In this document: positions 19,119 to 27,812 of the stretch, piece after piece
How the letters are laid out: each line of letters starts with the position of its first letter
Numbering within the stretch: position 1 is the first letter of the stretch
DNA from: Dyella solisilvae
Lineage (GTDB): Bacteria; Pseudomonadota; Gammaproteobacteria; Xanthomonadales; Rhodanobacteraceae
Length of the DNA stretch: 64,000 bases
Assembly: GCF_003351225.1 (NCBI RefSeq)
Contig: NZ_QQSY01000001.1
Span: 686,124 to 750,123 of the forward strand
Direction: 5' to 3'
Notes under the pieces: model-generated
Told to the model about the DNA's origin: nothing
Database searches by the model: none
What the model saw: the letters and a program-made list of their open reading frames with translations, nothing else
Position numbers and translations under genes: made by a program

Positions 19119-20990
19119 TCACCCACCAATCAAGCGATTAAGCCGCTGCACGAACGCCGCCGGATCCGGCAGTTGCGCGCCGGCGGCGATCTCCGCCTGG
19201 TCGAGCAGCAGGTTGGCGAGGTCGGCGGCGCGGGCCTGGTCGCCCTCGCCTTCCAGGCGCTTGAGCAGCGGGTGCTGCGGGTTGATCTCGAGCGTCGGCT
19301 TGCTCTCCGGCATGTCGTGGCCGGCCTCGCGCAACAGGCGCGCCAGGTGCGGGGCCATCTCATAGTCAGACAGCGCCAGGCACGACGGCGAGTCGGTCAG
19401 GCGCGCAGACACCCGCACGTCGCCTGCGCGATCGCCCAGCAGGTCCTTCAGCTTCTTCAGCAGCGGCTCGGCCGCCTTGTTGGCCTCCTCCTGCTGCTTC
19501 TTGCCAGCCTCGTCCAGCGGCAGTTCGCCCTTGGCCACGTTGCGCAGCTTCTTGCCCGCGTATTCGTTGAGGCTGCCCAGCATCCATTCGTCGATGCGGT
19601 CGGACATCAACAGCACCTCGGTGCCCTTGGCCTTGAAGGCTTCGAGTTGCGGACTGCCGACGGCGGCGGCATAGCTGTCGGCGGTGATGTACCAGATGGT
19701 GTCCTCACCCACCGTCATGCGCCCGATGTAGTCGTCCAGCGACACGGTCTGGCCCGCGCCCTCGCCCTTGGTGGAGGCGAAGCGCAGCAGCTTGGCGATG
19801 CGCTCGCGGTTGGCGCTGTCCTCGGCGATGCCTTCCTTCAGCGTGTTGCCGAAGGACTTGTAGAACGTTGCGAACTTCTCGGGCTCGTCACGGGCCAGCT
19901 TCTCGATCAGGTCGAGCACGCGCTTCACGCAGGCGGCGCGGATGCGCTCGAGCTGGCGATTGTGCTGGAGGATCTCGCGGCTCACATTGAGCGGCAGGTC
20001 GTCGGCGTCCACCACGCCGCGCACGAAGCGCAGGTAGTTGGGCAGCAGCTCCTCGGCCGCGTCCATGATGAAGACGCGCTTGATGTAGAGCTTTAGTCCC
20101 TTGCGCTCGTCGCGCCCGCCCATCATCAGGTCGAACGGGGGCTGCTCGGGGACATACAGCAGCGTGGTGAAGCTCTGGCTGCCCTCGACGCGGTTGTGCG
20201 TCCAGGCCAGCGGGTCGTTGAAGTCGTGGCCCAGCGACTTGTAGAAGCTCTGGTAGTCCTCGTCGGAGATCTCGTTGCGCGGCTTGGCCCACAGCGCGGA
20301 GGCGTCGTTGACGGTCTCGAACTCCTCGCCCGGCTTGCCGTCCTGCTCCTTGGGCATGCGGATCGGGAAGGCCACGTGGTCGGAATACTTGCGGATCAGC
20401 GAGCGCAGCTCCCAGCCCTTGAGGAACTCGTCCTCGTCGGCCTTCAGGTGCAGGATCACCGCGGTGCCACGCTCGGGCAGGTCGACCTGGGACAGGCTGT
20501 ACTCGCCCTTGCCGTCACTCTCCCACTTCACGCCCTCGCCCGTCGCCAGGTCGGCGCGGCGACTCAGCACAGTGACGCGGTCGGCCACCACGAACGCCGA
20601 ATAGAAACCCACGCCGAACTGGCCGATCAGGCGCGCGTCGGTCTTCTGCTCGGTGCTCATCGCCTCGAGGAAGCGGCGCGTGCCGGAGCTGGCGATGGTG
20701 CCGATGTTGGCTACCACTTCGTCGCGGCTCATGCCGATGCCGTTGTCGCGCACGGTGACCGTGCGCGCCTGCGGATCCCAGCTCACCTGGATCTGCAGTT
20801 CACCCTCGCCCGCCAGCAGGTCCGGCTGGGCGATGGACTCGAAGCGCAGCTTGTCGCAGGCGTCGGAGGCGTTGGAAATCAGCTCGCGCAGGAATATCTC
20901 CTTGTGCGAGTAAAGCGAGTGCGTCACCAGATGCAGCACCTGGGCTACTTCGGCTTCGAATTTGCGGGTCTCGGGTGTGGCGTTGGTCAT
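19119..20990 (-). CDS. htpG: Molecular chaperone HtpG (Hsp90)
   Basis: A 623-residue Hsp90 homologue. The N-terminal GHKL ATPase is clear: HSLYSHKEIFLRELISNASDA (E and N for ATP/Mg), VRDNGIGMSRDEV and GQFGVGFYSAFVVADRV. The middle domain has NVSREILQHNRQLERIR, followed by the C-terminal dimerisation domain. Length matches E. coli HtpG (624). I chose MTNATPETRKF at 20990 on family grounds; the longer frame from 21029 adds 13 residues without support. It lies downstream of htpX on the same strand, but two hairpins separate the genes. Confidence 0.97.
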   Translation of the reverse strand: MTNATPETRKFEAEVAQVLHLVTHSLYSHKEIFLRELISNASDACDKLRFESIAQPDLLAGEGELQIQVSWDPQARTVTVRDNGIGMSRDEVVANIGTIASSGTRRFLEAMSTEQKTDARLIGQFGVGFYSAFVVADRVTVLSRRADLATGEGVKWESDGKGEYSLSQVDLPERGTAVILHLKADEDEFLKGWELRSLIRKYSDHVAFPIRMPKEQDGKPGEEFETVNDASALWAKPRNEISDEDYQSFYKSLGHDFNDPLAWTHNRVEGSQSFTTLLYVPEQPPFDLMMGGRDERKGLKLYIKRVFIMDAAEELLPNYLRFVRGVVDADDLPLNVSREILQHNRQLERIRAACVKRVLDLIEKLARDEPEKFATFYKSFGNTLKEGIAEDSANRERIAKLLRFASTKGEGAGQTVSLDDYIGRMTVGEDTIWYITADSYAAAVGSPQLEAFKAKGTEVLLMSDRIDEWMLGSLNEYAGKKLRNVAKGELPLDEAGKKQQEEANKAAEPLLKKLKDLLGDRAGDVRVSARLTDSPSCLALSDYEMAPHLARLLREAGHDMPESKPTLEINPQHPLLKRLEGEGDQARAADLANLLLDQAEIAAGAQLPDPAAFVQRLNRLIGG

Positions 20991-21035
20991 ACGAAAGACT
21001 CGGGCAAAGGTAGGACGAAAGGGATACACAAACGA

Positions 21036-21087
21036 AGGGGCCGACGAATCGGCCCCTCATGCTGCCCGCCCTCTCGGCGAGGGCGGG
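21036..21087 (-). terminator. Tandem hairpins between htpX and htpG
   Basis: The first hairpin (CCCGCCCTC-TCGGC-GAGGGCGGG, 21065-21087) starts 5 nt after the htpX stop. The second (AGGGGCCGA-CGAA-TCGGCCCCT, 21036-21057) is a perfect 9-bp stem with a tetraloop, followed on the minus strand by TCGTTTGT. They probably terminate htpX or limit readthrough into htpG. Confidence 0.65.
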
Positions 21088-21092
21088 TGAAT

Positions 21093-21992
21093 TCAGCCGT
21101 TGGACGAGGCGCTTTGCAGTGCCGCGATGCGCTCTTCCAGCGGCGGGTGGCTCATGAACAGGCGGCGGAAACCGCCGGCCAGGTGGCCGGAGATGCCGAA
21201 GGCGGCGATGGTCTGCGGCAGCGTGCTCTCGCCGTGCTGCACCTGCAGGCGCTGCAGCGCCGAAATCATTGCGCCACGGCCAGCCAGCTTGGCGCCGGCC
21301 GCATCCGCGCGGAACTCGCGCCAGCGCGAGAAGGCCATCACGATCATCGAGGCGAACAGGCCGAACACCACCTGCAGCACCATCACCGACACGAAGTAAC
21401 CGATGCCGCCGCCACCGTCACGGTCGCGACCACCCGACAGCCAGCTGTCGACCAGGCGGCCCACGATGCGCGCGGCCACGATCACCAGCGTGTTCAGCAC
21501 GCCCTGGATCAGGGTCAAGGTCACCATGTCGCCATTGGCGACGTGGCCGATCTCGTGGCCGAGCACCGCCGCCACCTGTTGGCGATCCATCTGCTGCAGC
21601 AGGCCGGTGCTCACCGCCACCAGCGAGCTGTTCTTGGTCATGCCGGTGGCGAACGCATTCATTTCCGGCGCGTCGTAGATCGCCACCTCCGGCATGCCGA
21701 TGCCGGCTGCCTGGGCGTGGCGGCGCACGGTGTCCACCAGCCAGCGCTCGGCCTCGTTCTGCGGCTGCTCGATCACGCGGGCGCCGGTGGACATCTTCGC
21801 CGTCCACTTGGACATGGCCAGCGAAATGAAGGCGCCGCCCATGCCGAACACGGCGGCAAAGATGAGCAGGCCCTGCATGCCGCCGTAACCACGGGCGGCG
21901 GCCCACTGATCGACGCCAAACAGGTGGCAAACGATGCTCAGCAGGAACAGGACGGCGATATTGGTAAGCAGGAACAATGCGATGCGACGCAT
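21093..21992 (-). CDS. htpX: Membrane protease HtpX
   Basis: A 299-residue M48 zinc metalloprotease that degrades damaged inner-membrane proteins in the envelope stress response. Two N-terminal helices (about residues 5-24 and 38-60) precede the catalytic domain; the zinc motif is H146-E-I-G-H150 and a further pair of helices surrounds residues 155-205. DAPEMNAFATG is a family hallmark. Start MRRIALFLLTN at 21992. Directly upstream is a heat-shock-like -35 box. Confidence 0.95.
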   Translation of the reverse strand: MRRIALFLLTNIAVLFLLSIVCHLFGVDQWAAARGYGGMQGLLIFAAVFGMGGAFISLAMSKWTAKMSTGARVIEQPQNEAERWLVDTVRRHAQAAGIGMPEVAIYDAPEMNAFATGMTKNSSLVAVSTGLLQQMDRQQVAAVLGHEIGHVANGDMVTLTLIQGVLNTLVIVAARIVGRLVDSWLSGGRDRDGGGGIGYFVSVMVLQVVFGLFASMIVMAFSRWREFRADAAGAKLAGRGAMISALQRLQVQHGESTLPQTIAAFGISGHLAGGFRRLFMSHPPLEERIAALQSASSNG

Positions 21993-22048
21993 GGCTGTCT
22001 CTCGGGCAGTCATGAAAGGGAATGGGCGGCTTTCGCCTCCGTGGAAGC

Positions 22049-22075
22049 ATCGTGGCGAAACCTTGCGGTTTCAAG
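22049..22075 (-). promoter_or_regulatory. Possible sigma-32 promoter of htpX
   Basis: On the minus strand CTTGAAA (22069-22075) matches the heat-shock -35 consensus perfectly. After 13 nt comes CCACGAT (22049-22055), a poor match to CCCCATnT. A start near 22040 would lie about 50 nt before htpX. Only the -35 half is convincing. Confidence 0.35.
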
Positions 22076-22191
22076 GCCCATGCCCTGCGGCATCGCACCC
22101 CGCGCGACTGGCGTTCATGCTGGCGCGGCCTCGTACAGTCGCCCACAGGGCGCCCTCCTGCAAGCCGAAACATCCTTCGTACAATGGCGCG

Positions 22192-23052
22192 ATGAGTTAC
22201 CGCGGACGCTTCGCTCCTTCCCCGACCGGCCATCTGCATTTCGGCTCCCTCGTAGCCGCCGTTGGCAGCTGGCTGTGCGCGCGGCGCGCCGGGGGCCAGT
22301 GGCTGCTGCGCGTGGAGGACATCGATCCGCCCCGGGAGATGCCTGGCTCGGCGGAAAGCATCCTGGCCGCACTGCCGGCCTTTGGGCTGGTCGCCGATGC
22401 GCCAGCGCTGTACCAGTCCTCCCGGATGGCGGCGTACGACGCCGCATTCGAACAGCTCAAGGCCCGCGACCTGGTCTTCCCCTGCTGGTGCAGCCGCAAC
22501 GACCTGGCCGGCGGACTGCACCTGGACGGGCATTGCCGGGCGGCGCCCAGCTCTGATCGTGAGCCGGCCTGGCGCTTGCGCGTGCCGGACCTTGCTATCC
22601 ACTTTGACGACGCCCTGCAGGGTCCGCAGCGGCAGAACCTGCGCAACACCGCGGGCGACTTCGTGATCCGTAGGGTGGAGGGCTATTACGCCTACCAGTT
22701 GGCCTGCGTGGTGGATGACGCCTACCAGGGCGTCACCGAGGTGGTGCGCGGCAACGACCTGCTCGACTCCACCCCTCGTCAGATCTACCTGCAACGCTGC
22801 CTCGGCCTGCCCACGCCCGGTTACCTGCACCTGCCGCTGGCCCTGGACGACAGCGGACGCAAGCTGTCCAAGTCCGAGCAGGCGCATCCGGTGGACCCCA
22901 CCCACCCCATGCCGGCGCTGCGGCGCGCGCTTGGCTTCCTCGAGCTGCCCATCGCCAGCCATGCGCACGCCCCTGTGGACCTGCTGGAGCATGCGCTGGC
23001 GCATTTCGACCCCACCCTTTTGCCGCATTGCAGCGAACGCGTCGCGGCGTAA
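22192..23052 (+). CDS. gluQ: Glutamyl-Q tRNA(Asp) synthetase
   Basis: A 286-residue truncated paralogue of glutamyl-tRNA synthetase that attaches glutamate to the queuosine base of tRNA-Asp. The class I signatures are present: APSPTGHLHFGSL (HIGH region) and GRKLSKSEQ (KMSKS region). A CWC...C zinc cluster (FPCWCSRND, then GHC) is typical of the family. The anticodon-binding domain is missing, as expected. Start MSYRGRFAPSP at 22192; upstream frame is not conserved. It is divergent from htpX. Confidence 0.95.
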   Translation: MSYRGRFAPSPTGHLHFGSLVAAVGSWLCARRAGGQWLLRVEDIDPPREMPGSAESILAALPAFGLVADAPALYQSSRMAAYDAAFEQLKARDLVFPCWCSRNDLAGGLHLDGHCRAAPSSDREPAWRLRVPDLAIHFDDALQGPQRQNLRNTAGDFVIRRVEGYYAYQLACVVDDAYQGVTEVVRGNDLLDSTPRQIYLQRCLGLPTPGYLHLPLALDDSGRKLSKSEQAHPVDPTHPMPALRRALGFLELPIASHAHAPVDLLEHALAHFDPTLLPHCSERVAA

Positions 23053-23209
23053 AGGTCTATAAAGAACCTTCCCCGTGACCCGCCCCCGTGTTTACCGCCA
23101 ACACGTGCATTCCATCGACGTTTTGCCATATTTGGCGTGCTAGACATGACGTCGCCCGCGACGCACGATCCGGGTCTCAACCGCAGCAGCATCTTTTTGG
23201 AGAACAGGC

Positions 23210-23950
23210 ATGACGCAGCGTACGGCATTGGTCACTGGCGGCACGGGTGGTATCGGCACGGCGATCATCCGCTACCTCGCTCGCCAGGGACATCGGGTCG
23301 CCACCAACTATCGCGACCAGGCCAAGGCTGAGGCGATGAAGGCGATGATGGCGCAGGAGGGCATCGAGGTATTGCTCGTGCCGGGCGACGTGAAGGATCC
23401 CGATTCCTGCGAGGCGATGGTGCGCATCATCGAGGGCGCGTTGGGGCCGGTGGAGATCCTGGTCAACAACGCGGGCATCACCCGCGACACCACCTTCCAC
23501 AAGATGACCTACCCGCAGTGGATGGAAGTGGTGAACACCAACCTCAACGCCTGCTTCAACGTCACCCGCCCGGTGATCGAAAGCATGCGCACGCGCAAGT
23601 GGGGCCGCATCGTGCAGATCAGCTCGATCAACGGCCAGAAGGGCCAGTACGGCCAGGCCAACTACGCCGCCGCCAAGGCCGGCATGCACGGCTTCACCAT
23701 TTCACTGGCGCAGGAAAACGCCAAGTTCGGCATCACCGTGAACACCGTGTCGCCCGGCTACGTGGGTACCGACATGGTGATGGCGGTGCCGGAGGAAGTG
23801 CGCGAGAAGATCATCGCGCAGATCCCGGTGGGTCGCCTCGGCAAGCCTGAGGAAATCGCCCACGCCGTGGCCTTCCTCACCGGTGAGGAAGCGGCCTGGA
23901 TCACCGGCGCCAACCTGTCCATCAATGGCGGTCACTACATGGGCTGGTGA
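23210..23950 (+). CDS. phaB: Acetoacetyl-CoA reductase PhaB
   Basis: A 246-residue short-chain dehydrogenase that reduces acetoacetyl-CoA to (R)-3-hydroxybutyryl-CoA with NADPH for polyhydroxybutyrate synthesis. It has the cofactor loop VTGGTGGIGTAI, NNAGITRD, catalytic S-Y-K (SSINGQKGQYGQANYAAAK) and the PhaB-type end GANLSINGGHYM. Start at 23210 with GGAG 9 nt upstream. No phaA or phaC is adjacent, so partners must lie elsewhere; a FabG-like role cannot be excluded, but the WMEVVNTNLNACFNVTRP segment favours PhaB. Confidence 0.9.
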   Translation: MTQRTALVTGGTGGIGTAIIRYLARQGHRVATNYRDQAKAEAMKAMMAQEGIEVLLVPGDVKDPDSCEAMVRIIEGALGPVEILVNNAGITRDTTFHKMTYPQWMEVVNTNLNACFNVTRPVIESMRTRKWGRIVQISSINGQKGQYGQANYAAAKAGMHGFTISLAQENAKFGITVNTVSPGYVGTDMVMAVPEEVREKIIAQIPVGRLGKPEEIAHAVAFLTGEEAAWITGANLSINGGHYMGW

Positions 23951-24000
23951 TGGGGACAGGAGTGAGTAGTGAGAGACAAGCCGGGGAACGCATGGCTCTC

Positions 24001-24035
24001 TCTCGTTTCTCACTTCTCGTTCCTCATTTCTCGCT
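24001..24035. repeat. Five 7-bp tandem repeats in convergent spacer
   Basis: Consecutive heptamers TCTCGTT, TCTCACT, TCTCGTT, CCTCATT and TCTCGCT share the pattern YCTCNNT. They straddle the tcdA stop codon (24024). A purine-rich counterpart, GAGTGAGTAGTGAGAGA, lies 40 bp to the left (23960s), so the spacer between phaB and tcdA can fold back on itself. Confidence 0.5.
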
Positions 24036-24881
24036 CTTGAACAGCCGTTCCATGACCCGGCCCACCGCCGCGAAGGCGAAGGCGCCGGTCACGTGGGTAG
24101 CGGCGCCAAGGCCGCCGCCGCAGGCGAGGTTCAACGCCTCGGCGCCATTGGCTACCGGCGGACGCGTGCCGCACACCGTGCCGTCCGGCTGCGGATACTG
24201 GACGTTCTGCAGCGAATAGACGGCCGACACGCCGAAATACCGATCGGGGTTCTTTGGAAAGTTGAAGTCCTGGCGGAGCTTCTTGCGGATCAGGCTGAAC
24301 ATGGCGTCGTGCTCGGTGCGCGACAGGTCGCGCACGCGGATCTGGGTCGGATCAGTGCGGCCACCGGCCGAACCAACCGTCACCATCGGCAGCTTGCGCC
24401 GACGGCACCATGCGATGGCCTCCAGCTTCACGCGGAAGGCGTCGCAGGCGTCCAGCACCACGTCGTAGCCGCGGTCTAGCAATTCATCCAGTGTCGAGGT
24501 GGTGAGGAAGCGCTCGATCGCGTCCACCTTGATGGCGGGATTGATCGCGCGCAGGCGCTTCTCGATCACACCGACCTTGGACTTGCCGTACTCGCCATCA
24601 AGCGCGTGCAACTGGCGATTGGTGTTGGACACGCAGATCTCGTCGGCGTCGATCAGGGTGAGGTGACCCACGCCACTGCGCGCCAGCGCCTCGGCTGCCC
24701 ACGAACCCACGCCGCCGATGCCGATGACGCAGACATGACTCTGCGCCAGCCGATCCACGCTGCCCACGCCATACAGGCGCTCGACACCGGCAAAACGCTC
24801 GCGCGGAAACGCCGCCGACGCCTCTGCCGCTGGCTCTGCCGCTACGCCGGCCGCACTCTCTGACTGCTTCACTGGAACCAT
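24024..24881 (-). CDS. tcdA: tRNA threonylcarbamoyladenosine dehydratase TcdA
   Basis: An E1-like enzyme that uses ATP to cyclise t6A37 of ANN-decoding tRNAs to ct6A. It has the Rossmann loop VCVIGIGGVGSWAAEAL (about residues 50-66), the ATP-binding LIDADEICVSNTNRQ, and the later VGSAGGRTDPTQ and DRYFGVSAVYS segments. Taken from the ATG at 24881 it has 285 residues; an in-frame ATG at 24905 would add eight. The first ~25 residues are an Ala/Glu-rich extension not needed for the fold. It converges on phaB. Confidence 0.9.
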   Translation of the reverse strand: MVPVKQSESAAGVAAEPAAEASAAFPRERFAGVERLYGVGSVDRLAQSHVCVIGIGGVGSWAAEALARSGVGHLTLIDADEICVSNTNRQLHALDGEYGKSKVGVIEKRLRAINPAIKVDAIERFLTTSTLDELLDRGYDVVLDACDAFRVKLEAIAWCRRRKLPMVTVGSAGGRTDPTQIRVRDLSRTEHDAMFSLIRKKLRQDFNFPKNPDRYFGVSAVYSLQNVQYPQPDGTVCGTRPPVANGAEALNLACGGGLGAATHVTGAFAFAAVGRVMERLFKSEK

Positions 24882-24993
24882 TCCAAGATCTTGATGACAC
24901 GACATTTTAGCGGCTGCTGGCGAACGCCGCAGCACGCCTGCCGTGGGCGCAGGTTATGCTTGGCGCTTTCGCAAACCCGCGGGACACCACTGC

Positions 24994-25383
24994 ATGCGCA
25001 ATGCCCTCCTGATCGTGCTCGGCCTGGTCATCGGCGTCATGGGAACCGTGTTCGCGCTGAATGCACTCCACGAGCACCAGCCGTTGTCTCACACGGTCAT
25101 GACCATGATGGACCACCACGCAGGCGCTCTGCGCCAGGCCGTGAAGTCCCGCCAATGTGACGCCGCCCAAACCCAGCTTCACCTTACCCGCCTGCTGCAA
25201 ACCCAGGCCGATCTCAAGGAGGCTTTCCCTGGGGTGGACCAGCCGTTCCTCGACGAGGCGGCGAAGCTCAAGGACAAGACCCAGGCCGCCTTGCAGGCCG
25301 CGCCTGCCGACTGCGCGGCGCTGGCGACGGCGCTCAAGCCGATCGCCGAAACCTGCCAGTCCTGCCATCAGCAATACCGCTGA
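24994..25383 (+). CDS. Cytochrome c'-type haem protein
   Basis: A 129-residue exported or membrane-anchored c-type cytochrome. Residues 1-20 form a hydrophobic anchor (LLIVLGLVIGVMGTVFAL). The rest is helical and ends in CQSCHQQYR, a C-terminal CXXCH haem site as in cytochromes c' and c556. Spacing of HTVMTMMDHHAGALRQAV near the N-terminus fits the four-helix bundle, with a Met as possible distal ligand. The start at 24994 opens directly on the anchor. Role (NO binding or electron transfer) cannot be told from sequence. It is divergent from tcdA. Confidence 0.75.
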   Translation: MRNALLIVLGLVIGVMGTVFALNALHEHQPLSHTVMTMMDHHAGALRQAVKSRQCDAAQTQLHLTRLLQTQADLKEAFPGVDQPFLDEAAKLKDKTQAALQAAPADCAALATALKPIAETCQSCHQQYR

Positions 25384-25414
25384 CCGGCTACGAACACTGC
25401 CGCAGCGCAAGGCC

Positions 25415-25717
25415 TCAGATCTTGACCTTGCCCCGCAGGATCTCCCAGTACATCACCCAGTCGCCCATCAGGCTGTACAGCGGATGGGTGAAGGTCGCGG
25501 GCCGGTTCTTCTCGAACACGTAGTGCCCGACCCAGGCGAAGCCGTAGCCCATCACCGGCGCCAGCAGCAGCCACCATGCGTTGCCGGTGACCAGCGCCGC
25601 CACGATCACCGCCAGCACCAGCGTGCTGCCCACGAAGTGCATGCGCCGGCATTGCCGGTCGCTGTGTTCGTTGAGGTAGTACGGGTAGAACTCGCGGAAG
25701 CTGGCAAAGCCGGACAT
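25415..25717 (-). CDS. DUF962/Mpo1-like membrane protein
   Basis: A 100-residue protein of the Mpo1-like (DUF962) family, small membrane proteins related to yeast 2-hydroxy fatty acid dioxygenase. The family pattern is present: YLNEHSDRQCRRMHFVG at the start, two helices (LVLAVIVAALV, WWLLLAPVMGYGFAWVGHYVF), then EKNRPATFTHPLYSLMGD with conserved histidines. The first ATG is at 25717. Iron-dependent lipid oxidation is known for the eukaryotic members only. Confidence 0.8.
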   Translation of the reverse strand: MSGFASFREFYPYYLNEHSDRQCRRMHFVGSTLVLAVIVAALVTGNAWWLLLAPVMGYGFAWVGHYVFEKNRPATFTHPLYSLMGDWVMYWEILRGKVKI

Positions 25718-25794
25718 GGAGATCGCCGTCAAGGGAGTACCGCCAGCCTAATCCGGCCGCCCTGCCGTTGCATGCGCGAATGCAACAAAGGCTC

Positions 25795-26667
25795 TCAGGC
25801 CGGCAGCGGGATGAACTCCTCTTCGTCACCGATGACCTTGCCCATGCGCTGCGCGGACCAGTCCGCCTTGGCCTGCTCGATGCGCTCGCGGCTGCTGGCC
25901 ACGAAGTTCCACCAGAGGTGGCGCTCGCCATCCAGCGGGGCGCCGCCGAACAGCATCACGCGGCTGGCCACCGTGGTGCGCAGCGGCGGCGAATCGGCGC
26001 CGGCCTGCACGGCGGCCTGCATCGGCTGCACGGTCACGCCATCCCACTCCACTCCGCCGTCGACCACGCAGACGCCGCGTTCGGTGTGTTCGGGCGGCCA
26101 GGGCAGCTCGGCGCCAGCTTCCAAGGTGGCCTCGATGAAAAACATGGGTGCGAACACCTTCACCGGCGAAGCCTTCCCATAGGCCGTGCCGGCGATCAGC
26201 ACCAGCTTGGCGCCGGGCCGTTCGATGCGCGGCAACTCGTCGGCGCCGTGGTGATGGAATTCGGGCTCGATCTCGGCGTCCTTCTGCGGCAGCGCCACCC
26301 ACACCTGGATACCGTGCGCACGCATGCCACCGCCGCGCGCCTCGGGCGGCGTGCGCTCCGAATGCACGATGCCGCGTCCGGCGGTCATCCAGTTCACTTC
26401 GCCGGGACGGATGTCCGCGATGCTGCCGAGGCTGTCGCGATGACGGATCACGCCCTCGAACAACCAGGTCACCGTGGCCAGCCCGATGTGCGGATGCGGC
26501 CGCACATCCATGCCCTTGTCCTTCAGAAAGGTCACCGGCCCCATGTAGTCGAAGAACACGAACGGCCCCACGTGCCTGGCCTGCAGCACAGGCAGCAGGC
26601 GCCGCACGTTGAAGCCATCGCCCAGGTCATGCACGCGACCATCGATCAGCATCGGTTGTTGTTCCAT
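25795..26667 (-). CDS. Pirin family protein
   Basis: A 290-residue bicupin of the pirin family. The metal-binding region is HPHIGLATVTWLFEG (HxH of the N-terminal cupin), followed by GRGIVHSERTPP and GIQVWVALP. Bacterial pirins such as YhhW have quercetin 2,3-dioxygenase activity, while others regulate metabolic enzymes; the role here is open. Start MEQQPMLIDGR at 26667. It lies 33 bp downstream of the Old Yellow Enzyme gene on the same strand and may be co-transcribed with it. Confidence 0.9.
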   Translation of the reverse strand: MEQQPMLIDGRVHDLGDGFNVRRLLPVLQARHVGPFVFFDYMGPVTFLKDKGMDVRPHPHIGLATVTWLFEGVIRHRDSLGSIADIRPGEVNWMTAGRGIVHSERTPPEARGGGMRAHGIQVWVALPQKDAEIEPEFHHHGADELPRIERPGAKLVLIAGTAYGKASPVKVFAPMFFIEATLEAGAELPWPPEHTERGVCVVDGGVEWDGVTVQPMQAAVQAGADSPPLRTTVASRVMLFGGAPLDGERHLWWNFVASSRERIEQAKADWSAQRMGKVIGDEEEFIPLPA

Positions 26668-26700
26668 GTTTCGTGCTCCCTGGATGATGGGTGCGCCTGT

Positions 26701-27759
26701 TTACCAGGCGCGCTGGTACTGCATCGGCGCATCGATCGACACGCCCAGCTCCTGCGCCGCACGACGCGGGAAATACGGATCACGCAGGCTCTCGCGGGCG
26801 ATCAGCACCACGTCGGCGCAGCCCTCCTCGATGATGCGCGCAGCGTGTGTGGATTCGGTGATGAGTCCCACCGCGCCGGTCGCGACGCCCGCCTCGTGAC
26901 GAATGCGCGATGCGAATGGCACCTGGTAACCCGGCGCGACAGGAATCTTTACGTGGGGCGTCAGGCCGCCGCTGGACACGTCGATAAGGTCCACGCCCAG
27001 CGTCTTGATCTCGCGCGCCAACTGCACGCTTTGCTCGACGTCCCAGCCACCCTCGGCCCAGTCGGTGGCAGAAATGCGCAGCCACAGGGGCAACTGCTCG
27101 GGCCATACCTCTCGCACGGCGGTGGCGACCTCGCGAACCAGGCGTGTGCGGTTCTCGAAGCTGCCGCCGTACTGATCGGTGCGCTGGTTGCTGAGCGGCG
27201 ACAGGAACTGATGCAGCAGGTAGCCATGGGCCGCGTGCAGCTCGACCAACTGGAAGCCCGCTTCCAGCGCGCGCACCGCGGCGGCGCGAAAATCCGCCAC
27301 CACCTCGGCGATGCCGGCCGCATCCAGCGCTTGCGGCACGTGCCAGTGCGCGTCAAACGGGATGGCCGACGGCGCGACGGTCTGCCAGGCGCCCTTCTCT
27401 GCCGTGAGCGGATGCCCGCCCTCCCATGGCGGCAGCACGCTGGCCTTGCGGCCGGCGTGCGCCAGCTGCACACCCGCGATCGCGCCCTGTTCGGTGACAA
27501 ACCGCGTGATCGGCTGCCAGGCGGTCCGCTGCGCGTCATTCCACAGGCCGACGTCGCCGGCGGAAATGCGCCCCTCCGCCGAGATCGCGGTGGCCTCCAC
27601 GATCACCAGCCCGGCGCCGCCCACGGCGCGGCTGCCCAGATGCACGTGGTGCCACTCGTTCGGCATCCCGTCGACGGCCGAGTACTGGCACATCGGGGCG
27701 ATGACCAGGCGATTGCGCAGCGAAAGGCTGCGTTGGGCAAACGGGGTGAACAGCTTCAT
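26701..27759 (-). CDS. NADH:flavin oxidoreductase, YqjM-type Old Yellow Enzyme
   Basis: A 352-residue TIM-barrel FMN enzyme that reduces activated C=C bonds with NAD(P)H. It is of the YqjM/xenobiotic-reductase class, shown by C24 in APMCQYSA, the LAHAGRKAS loop and HAAHGYLLHQFLSPLSNQR. Length is near YqjM (338). I chose MKLFTPFAQRS at 27759 on family grounds; the longer frame to 27792 is not conserved in character. Physiological substrate unknown; it lies between the hydrolase gene and the pirin gene. Confidence 0.93.
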   Translation of the reverse strand: MKLFTPFAQRSLSLRNRLVIAPMCQYSAVDGMPNEWHHVHLGSRAVGGAGLVIVEATAISAEGRISAGDVGLWNDAQRTAWQPITRFVTEQGAIAGVQLAHAGRKASVLPPWEGGHPLTAEKGAWQTVAPSAIPFDAHWHVPQALDAAGIAEVVADFRAAAVRALEAGFQLVELHAAHGYLLHQFLSPLSNQRTDQYGGSFENRTRLVREVATAVREVWPEQLPLWLRISATDWAEGGWDVEQSVQLAREIKTLGVDLIDVSSGGLTPHVKIPVAPGYQVPFASRIRHEAGVATGAVGLITESTHAARIIEEGCADVVLIARESLRDPYFPRRAAQELGVSIDAPMQYQRAW

Positions 27760-27812
27760 CGTGTCATTCCAGTAGAAAGTTCCATCACACATTCAGGCGA
27801 CCATGCCCGACT

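Noticed and set aside
20196-22556. 786-codon open frame on the plus strand
   Set aside because: Antisense to htpG and htpX and runs into gluQ in another frame; His/Gln/Arg-rich composition is that of a shadow.
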